Assembly (NCBI GenBank): GCA_002449535.1
Contig: DJWZ01000101.1
Location: 1 to 19,860, forward strand
DNA: 19,860 nt
Source: Prevotellaceae bacterium UBA7017
GTDB taxonomy: Bacteria; Bacteroidota; Bacteroidia; Bacteroidales; Bacteroidaceae
Direction: 5' to 3'
The position numbers and the translations under genes are program-made. Positions 12,821 to 19,860 of this stretch are shown here, one piece after another. The notes under the pieces are model-generated. The model was not told the origin of the DNA. It searched no databases and worked only from the letters and a program-made list of their open reading frames with translations. Each line of letters begins with the position of its first letter. Position 1 is the stretch's first letter.

Positions 12821-13414
12821 ATGGAAGATACTTATCTCACCATATCATCTGTTTCCGAAGGATATTATACGGAGAAGCGAAGCAAGTTCTATGCTTTCGC
12901 ACATCATGTGGAAACTCCAGAGGAAGTAAGGGAACTACAGCAGTTTTATAAGAAGAAATACTATGATGCCCGTCATGTATGCTATGCTTATCGGCTTGGC
13001 AGTGATGGAAGCATCTTTCGGGCTAATGATGATGGTGAACCGTCTTCTACTGCTGGCAAACCTATTCATGGAGCATTGCTAAGTGCCAACCTTACTAATG
13101 TCGTGATTTTCGTAATACGTTATTACGGAGGTGTAAACCTTGGAACCGGTGGCTTGATAGTAGCTTATAGAGAGGCTGCTCATGATGCTATTGCAAATGC
13201 AAAAGCAGAGGGTAGGATAGAGGAACGCCAGGTGGAAGAACAACTGACATTTAAGTTTCCCTATGAGCAACTTAATGATGTCATGAGGATAATAAAAAAC
13301 ATGCAGCCTCGTATCCTAAGTCAGGATTTCCAGGCTACATGTTCTGTTACGTTGTCTATTCGGAAGTCTCTTATGCCAGAGCTAACTCAACGATTAAGTC
13401 AATTGCGCTCTTAA
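12821..13414 (+). CDS. YigZ/IMPACT family protein
   Basis: The 197-residue product has the UPF0029/IMPACT N-terminal domain with its characteristic motifs: RSKFYAFA (20-27), YDARHVCYAYRLG (48-60), NDDGEPSSTAGKPI (69-82) and RYYGGVNLGTGGLIVAY (100-116). A smaller C-terminal ferredoxin-like domain follows. Relatives such as E. coli YigZ and mammalian IMPACT are linked to translation regulation, but the bacterial role is poorly defined. The ATG directly follows the lipid-kinase stop with no gap, so the two are surely co-transcribed. Its last 44 bp overlap the 3' coding end of alaS on the other strand. Confidence 0.9.
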   Translation: MEDTYLTISSVSEGYYTEKRSKFYAFAHHVETPEEVRELQQFYKKKYYDARHVCYAYRLGSDGSIFRANDDGEPSSTAGKPIHGALLSANLTNVVIFVIRYYGGVNLGTGGLIVAYREAAHDAIANAKAEGRIEERQVEEQLTFKFPYEQLNDVMRIIKNMQPRILSQDFQATCSVTLSIRKSLMPELTQRLSQLRS

Positions 13415-15986
13415 GACCTTCTATATTTTTTCCTCCCGCGGTAGCGAAATGTGGCTGACCGCCACCACCGCCTTGTATCAGTTTTCCTGCTTCACGAACT
13501 ATCTGTCCGGCATTCTTACCTTCTTTTACCAAGTCATCAGAAATGGCAACGGTGAGGTTCGGCTTGCCTTGCGAAACGCAACCTATTGCAACAACCAACT
13601 TTTCTGGGAACTGTTGTCTCAACTGAAATGCCATATCTTTTGCATTCTGAGCCTCTATAGGTAGTACTCCGCTTAGAATCTTTATACCATCTTTTTCGCG
13701 AGCATCAGCTATCAGTTTCTCCTTAAATTGCCCTGCTTGCTGTGACTTAAATTCGTCCACCTGTGCCTGTAGCTCTTTGTTTTCTGCAATAGCCTTGGTG
13801 ATTGTGTCAATTAAGTTTGGAGCATTGTTAAAGAGAGCCTTCAGGGAATTCTGGAAATCTTGAGCTCTGTCCAGCAGTTCTTCTACAGCCTTGCCTGTGA
13901 TAGCTTCGATGCGACGCACCCCAGCTGCAATACTGCTTTCGTTTATGATGCGCACCATTCCTATCTGACCTGTTGCTGCAGCATGACATCCGCCACAGAA
14001 TTCTACTGAAGAACCAAATTTCACTACACGCACTTTGTCACCATATTTTTCCCCGAAAAGTGCTATGGCTCCAAGTTGCTTTGCTTCCTCTATTGGGGTG
14101 TCGCGGAATTCCTCAAGTGGTATGTTTTGACGAATGCGTTCATTGACGATATGTTCAACTTCACGTAGCTGCTCTGGTGTAACCTTCTCAAAGTGTGAGA
14201 AGTCGAAGCGAAGATAGTCAGCAGTTACCAGTGAACCTTTCTGCTCTACATGCTCACCGAGCACCTCTCTAAGTGCTTGGTCAAGTAGGTGGGTGCAGGT
14301 ATGATTGCTCTCGATAGCATGACGTTTGTCGGTATCTACACAAGCCATGAATTCTGCATAGCAGTTTTCTGGTATCTTGTCAACGATGTGTATTGCAACA
14401 CCATTTTCCTTCTTAGTGTCAAGTACCTTTATCTCTTCGTTTTCAGAGACCAGTACGCCACTATCACCAATTTCGCCACCCATTTCGCCATAGAAAGGAG
14501 TATTGTCGAGAATCATCTCATAGGCAGTACCTCTCTTTTGTTGTACCTCACGATACTTCACAATGTGGCAAGGATATTCCGTGTAGTCATACCCTACGAA
14601 GTTTGACTCCTTGTCATGTAGCACTACCCAGTCACCCAGATGTACCTCAGCAGCATTTCTGGCACGTTTTTTCTGCTCCTCCATGCAGTTGCTGAATTCT
14701 TTCTCGTCTACTGTTAAACCTTGTTCACGGCAAATCAGTTCTGTGAGGTCGAGAGGGAACCCGTAAGTGTCAAAGAGTGTAAAGGCTTTGTCACCAGCAA
14801 TCTCTGCTTTTCCTGCTGCCTTTGTCTCGTTGATGATACCTTGCAACAACTTTATACCGTTCTCCAGAGTACGCAGGAAAGCACTTTCCTCTTCCTGCAT
14901 CACCTTCATGATGAGTTTCTGCTGTGCTGGTAGTTCTGGGAAAGCTTCTCCCATTTCCTCCACGAGGGTTGGTACCAATTTATAGATGAATGCCTCCTTT
15001 TGTCCCAAGAATGTATATCCGTATCTTACGGCACGTCTAAGGATTCGTCTTATGACATATCCTGCTTTAGCATTGCTTGGCAACTGTCCGTCGGCAATGG
15101 CAAAAGCGATAGCACGCAGATGATCCACAATAACGCGAAGGGCTACATCTTTTTCCTCAGATTCGCCATACTTACATCCTGCCATGTCTGCCATCGTCTT
15201 GATGAGTGGCTGGAAGATGTCGGTGTCATAGTTGGATGTCTTTCCCTGCAAAGTGCGCACCAAGCGTTCAAATCCCATGCCGGTATCTATCACCTTTGCA
15301 GGCAGTTCCTCAAGTGAGCCGTCTGCTTTTCTGTTAAACTGCATGAACACCAGGTTCCAAATTTCTATAACCTGTGGGTGGTCTTTATTGACGAGGCTTT
15401 TGCCAGGTACCTTTGCCTTCTCTTCTGCGGAACGAGAATCCACATGCAGTTCCGAACAAGGCCCGCATGGTCCTGTGTCGCCCATTTCCCAAAAGTTGTC
15501 GTGCTTATTACCATTAATGATATGATCTTCTGGCAGGAACTGTGCCCATATAGATGCTGCTTCGTCGTCGCGTGCCAGTCCTTCCTCCTCAGAGCCTTCG
15601 AAGACTGTGGCGTAAAGGTCTGCTGGGTCAATCTTCAGTACGTCAACAATATACTCCCATGCCCATGTGATGGCTTCCTTTTTGAAGTAGTCACCAAAAC
15701 TCCAGTTACCAAGCATCTCAAACATGGTGTGATGGTATGTATCATGTCCCACCTCCTCCAAGTCATTATGTTTTCCGCTAACTCTCAGACACTTTTGTGT
15801 GTCGGCTTGTCTGCGGCTCTTAGGAGTTGTGTTGCCCAAGATGATGTCTTTAAACTGGTTCATACCAGCATTAGTGAACATCAATGTTGGGTCATCCTTT
15901 ACCACCATTGGTGCGCTGGGCACTATAAGGTGTTCCTTACTTTCAAAGAATTTCTTGAAAGATTCGCGTATTTCTTTTGCTGTCAT
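13371..15986 (-). CDS. alaS: Alanyl-tRNA synthetase
   Basis: The 871-residue enzyme charges tRNA-Ala with alanine and removes mischarged Ser/Gly. The class II catalytic domain is at the N-terminus (FTNAGMNQFK, DLEEVGHDTYHHTMFEMLG at 75-93, ending near residue 245). The editing domain carries the zinc-binding set H562 and H566 (HTCTH) with C664 and H668 (CGGCH). The C-terminal DHHA1 domain ends with the Gly-rich QGGGGGQPHFATAGGKN. Length and order are standard, so the gene is intact. It lies 30 bp after mscL on the same strand without an evident promoter of its own, so it is probably transcribed with flavodoxin-mscL. Its 3' end overlaps the convergent yigZ-like gene. Confidence 0.97.
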   Translation of the reverse strand: MTAKEIRESFKKFFESKEHLIVPSAPMVVKDDPTLMFTNAGMNQFKDIILGNTTPKSRRQADTQKCLRVSGKHNDLEEVGHDTYHHTMFEMLGNWSFGDYFKKEAITWAWEYIVDVLKIDPADLYATVFEGSEEEGLARDDEAASIWAQFLPEDHIINGNKHDNFWEMGDTGPCGPCSELHVDSRSAEEKAKVPGKSLVNKDHPQVIEIWNLVFMQFNRKADGSLEELPAKVIDTGMGFERLVRTLQGKTSNYDTDIFQPLIKTMADMAGCKYGESEEKDVALRVIVDHLRAIAFAIADGQLPSNAKAGYVIRRILRRAVRYGYTFLGQKEAFIYKLVPTLVEEMGEAFPELPAQQKLIMKVMQEEESAFLRTLENGIKLLQGIINETKAAGKAEIAGDKAFTLFDTYGFPLDLTELICREQGLTVDEKEFSNCMEEQKKRARNAAEVHLGDWVVLHDKESNFVGYDYTEYPCHIVKYREVQQKRGTAYEMILDNTPFYGEMGGEIGDSGVLVSENEEIKVLDTKKENGVAIHIVDKIPENCYAEFMACVDTDKRHAIESNHTCTHLLDQALREVLGEHVEQKGSLVTADYLRFDFSHFEKVTPEQLREVEHIVNERIRQNIPLEEFRDTPIEEAKQLGAIALFGEKYGDKVRVVKFGSSVEFCGGCHAAATGQIGMVRIINESSIAAGVRRIEAITGKAVEELLDRAQDFQNSLKALFNNAPNLIDTITKAIAENKELQAQVDEFKSQQAGQFKEKLIADAREKDGIKILSGVLPIEAQNAKDMAFQLRQQFPEKLVVAIGCVSQGKPNLTVAISDDLVKEGKNAGQIVREAGKLIQGGGGGQPHFATAGGKNIEGLKSAIDLIVELALA

Positions 15987-16016
15987 TTGTAATGTCTTTT
16001 CAACTTTCTGGCTATA

Positions 16017-16442
16017 TTATTTTTTTGCCAGCAGGTCACGAATTTCTGTCAGCAACTTCTCTTCTGCGCTTGGTTCTGCAGGTGCAGCAGGAGCAGCATC
16101 TTCCTCTTCCTTCTTGGTCTTCTTCAGTGCTGCAAGACCCTTTATCATCATGAATACACACAAAGCGATGATGATGAAGTTGATAATGGTCTGAATGAAG
16201 CTGCCATAATTGATAGTGGCAGGTGCTAACTCTACGCCATTAAGGACTACTTTTGGAAGTTCTACCTTGAGGTCAGAGAAATTTACACCACCTATGAGCC
16301 ATCCGATAGGAGGCATGATGATGTCATTAACGATGCTGTTTACGATTTCGCCGAATGCACCACCGATGATTACACCGACAGCCATGTCGATAGCATTACC
16401 TTTTACTGCGAATTCTTTGAATTCTTTAATAAAGTTGCTCAT
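16017..16442 (-). CDS. mscL: Large-conductance mechanosensitive channel
   Basis: The 141-residue product is a typical MscL subunit, which pentamerises in the inner membrane and opens under extreme turgor. It has the N-terminal amphipathic helix (FIKEFKEFAVKGNAIDMAVG), TM1 at about 19-46 with the Gly-rich pore-lining IIGGAFGEIVNSIVND, a periplasmic loop, TM2 at about 78-104, and a C-terminal helix (EEKLLTEIRDLLAKK). An acidic, Ala/Pro-rich linker (112-126) joins TM2 to that helix. The ATG at 16442 lies 17 bp after the flavodoxin stop, and alaS follows 30 bp later. Confidence 0.96.
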   Translation of the reverse strand: MSNFIKEFKEFAVKGNAIDMAVGVIIGGAFGEIVNSIVNDIIMPPIGWLIGGVNFSDLKVELPKVVLNGVELAPATINYGSFIQTIINFIIIALCVFMMIKGLAALKKTKKEEEDAAPAAPAEPSAEEKLLTEIRDLLAKK

Positions 16443-16459
16443 GATTTTTTGTTTTTATG

Positions 16460-16993
16460 TTAATGTGTTATTTCTATTCCTTCTTTAATGTTTAAGGCTG
16501 GGTAAGTTGCCCTTAGGTCTTCTACCGATTTGTCTATTGTGCTGCTTCCGGATGTGGCGAAAGGTATTATTGTTTTTCCCTTCAGCCCTGGATTTGCATC
16601 AATAAATGTATTTATAATGCGTGGAGCCACCCCCCACCATATTGGGTAACCTAAATATATGGTGTCGTATTTTTCTGTGTGTTTTACATTTCCTTTCATG
16701 TTTGGGCGTGCCTTGTCGTTCGCCATTTCTACTGATGAACGACTCTTGCTGTTGTGCCAGTCAAGATCAGCCTGAGAATATTTTGTAGCAGGAATAATGC
16801 GATATATGTCAGCATGATGTTGCTCTGCCAACTGCTTTGCCAGACGTGTGGTGTTGCCTGTAGCAGAGAAATAGACTACCAATGCCTTTTCTTTTGGTGC
16901 TGCATTCTCCTTGTCTTTTTTCTGTGTTGCAGATATTGTTAGCATACAGCTTGCAGTAAGAAGTATTGCCAGAATCAATGTTAATCTTTTCAT
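16460..16993 (-). CDS. Exported flavodoxin-like protein
   Basis: The 177-residue product combines an N-terminal export signal (residues 1-22, basic then hydrophobic) with a flavodoxin fold. The FMN phosphate loop is YFSATGNTTR (41-50), the isoalloxazine loop is GYPIWWGVAP (115-124), and a second loop is PFATSGSS (144-151). Flavodoxins carry electrons on FMN and are usually cytosolic, so the signal is unusual. TASC at 13-16 resembles a lipobox but lacks Leu at -3, so either signal peptidase I cleavage after SA or lipidation is possible. It is the first gene after a strong promoter and is followed closely by mscL. The redox partner is unknown. Confidence 0.85.
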   Translation of the reverse strand: MKRLTLILAILLTASCMLTISATQKKDKENAAPKEKALVVYFSATGNTTRLAKQLAEQHHADIYRIIPATKYSQADLDWHNSKSRSSVEMANDKARPNMKGNVKHTEKYDTIYLGYPIWWGVAPRIINTFIDANPGLKGKTIIPFATSGSSTIDKSVEDLRATYPALNIKEGIEITH

Positions 16994-17030
16994 CTTGTCT
17001 GTTTTATAGAATATAAATCCTATGCGGATG

Positions 17031-17061
17031 CAAAATTACTAAAAATATTTTATTCTTCCAA
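17031..17061 (-). promoter_or_regulatory. Promoter of the flavodoxin-mscL-alaS genes
   Basis: On the minus strand, TTG (17059-17061) and TAATTTTG (17031-17038) are separated by 20 bp. The predicted start near 17024 leaves a leader of about 31 nt. It begins about 10 bp after the upstream transporter's stop codon. Confidence 0.78.
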
Positions 17062-17071
17062 AAATAACCAA

Positions 17072-18016
17072 TTAAATCCCATTTTGGCTTTGGTTTTCGT
17101 TAACTCCTCTATTCCTTCCCCATATCAGTGCTCCTGCTATGTTATGCCATATGCTGAAGATAGCTCCTGGTACTCCTGCCATTGCCATTGTCGCAAAGTG
17201 TTGCTGTGCCAGCGAACAAGCAAGTCCGCTGTTTTGCATTCCCACTTCTATGCTCAACGCTATTCTCTTGGGACGTGTCATCCCTATCAGCGTTGATGCA
17301 CAATATCCCAGCAGGAATCCTAACAGGTTATGCAAAACCACGACAATTAGTATAGTGATGCCAGATGTGAGTAGGGCTACTTGATTTGCAGAAACTACGA
17401 CAATCACTATCAGTGCTATTGCAATTACCGATATAGCAGGCAGATATACAGCCACCCTATCAGCAAATGATGATGCATAATGGCGTACGAGGATGCCTGT
17501 GGCTATTGGTACAATCACTACTTGTACTATGCTGATAAACATGGTTAAGATGTCAACTTCAACCATAGTACCTGCTAATGCCCATACCAACATTGGCGTT
17601 ACAAAAGGAGCGAGTAAGGTAGATACTGTTGTTACTCCGACTGATAGAGCAAGGTCACCTTTTGCCAAGAAAGTCATCACGTTAGATGCAGTTCCTCCAG
17701 GGCAACATCCTACAAGTATTACTCCTACTGCCAGGTCTGGAGGCAAACGGAATATGACCGTTAGCAGATAACCCAGTAGTGGCATGATGCAAAACTGGAG
17801 TACATTGCCCAACAACACATCCTGTGGACGGGAAAAAACTATGCGTACATCATCCAGTCGCAGCATCAGTCCCATGCCGAGCATTACGACGCCCAGCATC
17901 CAGTTTATCCACGAAGCCGGAACGATACTTCCAACTGTGGGGAATATCATGGCAAAAATACCTGCTGCCAGTATTATCACTGCCATCCAGCGACTTATGA
18001 AATTGACTATTTTCAA
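17072..18016 (-). CDS. Bile acid:sodium symporter (BASS)-family transporter
   Basis: The 314-residue integral membrane protein has about nine or ten hydrophobic segments, with the BASS motifs GCCPGGTASNVM (103-114) and EVGMQNSGLA (257-266) that form the sodium-binding core. The family moves organic anions such as bile acids, 2-keto acids or pantoate with Na+. The substrate here cannot be read from sequence, and bile acid is only the family name. The start appears to be TTG at 18016: no in-frame ATG exists upstream before a stop, and the ATG at 17986 would remove ten residues (KIVNFISRW region) that the family normally has. It lies 31 bp after the aminopeptidase gene on the same strand. Confidence 0.9.
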   Translation of the reverse strand: MKIVNFISRWMAVIILAAGIFAMIFPTVGSIVPASWINWMLGVVMLGMGLMLRLDDVRIVFSRPQDVLLGNVLQFCIMPLLGYLLTVIFRLPPDLAVGVILVGCCPGGTASNVMTFLAKGDLALSVGVTTVSTLLAPFVTPMLVWALAGTMVEVDILTMFISIVQVVIVPIATGILVRHYASSFADRVAVYLPAISVIAIALIVIVVVSANQVALLTSGITILIVVVLHNLLGFLLGYCASTLIGMTRPKRIALSIEVGMQNSGLACSLAQQHFATMAMAGVPGAIFSIWHNIAGALIWGRNRGVNENQSQNGI

Positions 18017-18047
18017 GTTATGGTAGGTATTAAAGGCTTGTTTTTAT

Positions 18048-19253
18048 TTAAATACCCAATTTTTTGCGAATGTCCTTTGGAATAGCATTTTTGTTGATGA
18101 GGAAGTCCATTGTCTTGGCTATGATGAAGTTCTTCGACATATACCAGATGCCTTTATAAGAACCTGTCTCGCCCCATGAATTCTTCACCATGTAGTATTC
18201 TCGTCCATTCTGGTCCTTTGCTTTTCCATATATCAGCATGCCATGATCGTCTGTCAGTTCCCAGTTGTCATATTGTTCCTGGCGTTTCTCCTGACTTGGA
18301 GTCATTTCTGGTACATTGGCACCAAGTTTCTTCAGTTTGTCATTTTTTTCCTTTGCTGACAGCTTGAGCCATTTTGCCATGTCTGAACCTTCGTTGTCCA
18401 CTACTTTCTTGGTATCTACCAACATCGCCAATCCTTCGCGAGTAAAGCCATCGTCAGAAACGTCACCGCCCCATGCTACAGTATATCCGTTATCCAAAGC
18501 ATAGTCAATGATACGAGCCATATCGTCCATCGGAACATTCCATGACATTCCGCCTCGCCAGTTGTCCTGTACCTCTACAGCAAATTCTGTCCAAAAAGGA
18601 TGATGGGTATATGAGGTGATAGAAACATAGTCGTTCCAATCAAGACCTAGTGAAGATGCAAAACTCTGTGGGGTATATTCCTTTCCTTCGTAGGTGAATT
18701 TCTCTGGTGTCTTTCCCAGATAAGCATCAATGATGCCCTGCAAACCATTCTTCCATGCAGGAGATAGCTTCTTTGCTTCCGATTTTGCGAGAGCAGTAAC
18801 ATACGGAGTCATCACCTTGAAGAATTCATTGAAGTTGTTAAGAGTGTCACCATACATGGTGCCAGGTGCAGCCATTGCGTCTTCCGGACATATACCATAG
18901 TGACTCAAGATGTAGTAAACATCGTATGCCGAACCACCTTGTGAGAATTGCATGTCACCATGCAGGCGTACCATCATTGTGGCTCTGTCCATATAATTGT
19001 GGTTGGCAACAAACATCTCGCAAAGGTCGTAAGTCTTACCGCTCTTCTTCAGTATCTCTGCTTCGAAGTATGATAGGGTGGAGTAGTCCCAACAAGTGCC
19101 AGAGCGAGCTTGATTCTTTACTGATGTGATAGGTATCTCCTTGATGGTAGTAAAGATGAGACTATCGCTTTTTGTGCTGTCAGCTACTTCTGCGGCAGAA
19201 ACGCCCAAAAATGCTGCCGATGCCATTAAGGCTACAAGAATTTTCTTTTTCAT
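18048..19253 (-). CDS. Exported C1-family (bleomycin hydrolase-like) aminopeptidase
   Basis: The 401-residue product has a clear signal peptide (MKKKILVALMASAAFLGVSA) followed by a papain-fold peptidase of the PepC/bleomycin-hydrolase group. Catalytic residues are Q48 and C54 in NQARSGTCWDYS, H337 in TDDHGMLIYG and N358 in VKNSWGE. The residues after the Cys-Trp pair (DYS) differ from the common SFS. The group usually acts in the cytosol as self-compartmentalising aminopeptidases. The signal peptide predicts a periplasmic or surface location, consistent with peptide scavenging in gut Bacteroidales. The ATG at 19253 lies 19 bp after the ABC ATPase gene, and the transporter follows 31 bp later, so the three may share a transcript. 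Confidence 0.9.
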   Translation of the reverse strand: MKKKILVALMASAAFLGVSAAEVADSTKSDSLIFTTIKEIPITSVKNQARSGTCWDYSTLSYFEAEILKKSGKTYDLCEMFVANHNYMDRATMMVRLHGDMQFSQGGSAYDVYYILSHYGICPEDAMAAPGTMYGDTLNNFNEFFKVMTPYVTALAKSEAKKLSPAWKNGLQGIIDAYLGKTPEKFTYEGKEYTPQSFASSLGLDWNDYVSITSYTHHPFWTEFAVEVQDNWRGGMSWNVPMDDMARIIDYALDNGYTVAWGGDVSDDGFTREGLAMLVDTKKVVDNEGSDMAKWLKLSAKEKNDKLKKLGANVPEMTPSQEKRQEQYDNWELTDDHGMLIYGKAKDQNGREYYMVKNSWGETGSYKGIWYMSKNFIIAKTMDFLINKNAIPKDIRKKLGI

Positions 19254-19272
19254 AATATTTTTGTTTTTGTTT

Positions 19273-19860
19273 TCAAATGTTCCTCTTCAAGACCTTTCTG
19301 TCTGTTATACATTTTGGAAGATTCTCCTCATAATGTGTCACCATTATCAGGGTCTTGCTCTTATCTTTGCAATACTCGTCTATAATGTCCTTCACCATTT
19401 CGCTTCGTGGTTGGTCCAATCCATGCAGGGGTTCGTCGAGAATCAGTAGGTCCGGACATTTTACAAAAGCCCTAACTACCAATACTAGTCTCTGCTCTCC
19501 AGAAGAAAGTTTTATGAATGACTTATCTGCTAAGTCTTCTATTCCGAAAACTCTCATCCATTTCCGACAAATGGCATAATCTTCTTCTGTAGGCTGCACA
19601 TAGAGTCCTATGGTATCCTTCAGTCCTGATGCTATGATTCGCATAACAGGTAAATCCCTGGTATAAGAGCGATGCATCTCTGGCGAAACATATCCTATGT
19701 GTTTCTTTATCTCCCAAATGCTCTCACCATGTCCTCGCTGCATGCCAAAAAGGGCAACATCATTGGCGTATGACTGCGGATTGTCGCAACAGATAATAGA
19801 CAGCAGTGTCGATTTTCCTGCACCGTTCTGTCCTGATAAAGCCCACCTCTCGCCTCTGCG
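19273..19860 (-). CDS. ModF-like ABC ATPase, 5' end beyond the window
   Basis: The reading frame stays open to the window edge, so only the last 195 residues are seen. They contain one complete nucleotide-binding site: Walker A SGQNGAGKST (9-18 of the visible part), signature LSSGEQ (118-123), Walker B LLILDEP (138-144) and switch His in VTHYEE. The segments SYANDVALFG, RGHGESIWEIKKHIGYVS and DTIGLYVQ follow the second half of E. coli ModF, a double-ABC protein annotated as a molybdate-transport ATPase although its role is not settled. The missing part may therefore hold another ABC domain. The Met at 19743 is internal, not a start, because Walker A lies before it. No permease gene is visible. 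Confidence 0.88.
   Translation of the reverse strand, partial: RRGERWALSGQNGAGKSTLLSIICCDNPQSYANDVALFGMQRGHGESIWEIKKHIGYVSPEMHRSYTRDLPVMRIIASGLKDTIGLYVQPTEEDYAICRKWMRVFGIEDLADKSFIKLSSGEQRLVLVVRAFVKCPDLLILDEPLHGLDQPRSEMVKDIIDEYCKDKSKTLIMVTHYEENLPKCITDRKVLKRNI

Noticed and set aside
15378..15992. 204-codon open frame on the plus strand opposite alaS
   Set aside because: It lies entirely over the conserved AlaS catalytic domain on the other strand and has no domain of its own.

Overview
This window reads as chromosomal DNA of a Bacteroidales bacterium, most likely Prevotellaceae (Prevotella/Segatella-like). The evidence is a gldE gene, a Bacteroides-type serine palmitoyltransferase, an HU-like/smalltalk gene pair, weak or absent Shine-Dalgarno sequences, and several promoters of the Bacteroidota form TTG-N20/21-TAnnTTTG. 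The genus is an inference from overall protein character; no database search was possible.

Left end (1-1440): a gene-free stretch of about 490 bases holds GAACAG repeats around a perfect 26-bp A/T palindrome. It is followed by a strong promoter, a long leader, an HU-like DNA-binding protein and a 35-residue smalltalk protein. A bidirectional terminator separates these from a tRNA-His on the minus strand. This is the most accessory-like part of the window and the best place to look for something undescribed. The rest is mostly housekeeping.

1441-4224 (minus): a tight three-gene operon, read in the order OmpH/Skp-like lipoprotein, Gfo/Idh/MocA oxidoreductase, DUF4421-type outer-membrane protein. 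The last two use non-ATG starts. 4301-7493 (plus): pepD, pyrK and fmt, each overlapping the next. 7561-8029 (plus): four tRNAs, Gly(GCC)-Leu(CAG)-Leu(GAG)-Gly(GCC), with the two Gly genes identical. 8074-10253 (plus): an unknown protein, a short SSB and GldE, with overlapping or abutting genes.

10254-13414: an intergenic region with a perfect but apparently orphan minus-strand promoter, then spt (minus) divergent from a lipid-kinase-like gene and a YigZ/IMPACT gene (plus). The YigZ gene overlaps the 3' end of alaS by 44 bp. 13371-17061 (minus): a flavodoxin with an export signal, then mscL, then alaS, probably one transcript from a clear promoter at 17031-17061. 17072-19860 (minus): a ModF-like ABC ATPase cut by the window edge, an exported papain-fold (C1) aminopeptidase, and a bile acid:sodium symporter-family transporter.

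No CRISPR array, insertion sequence or rRNA gene was seen.
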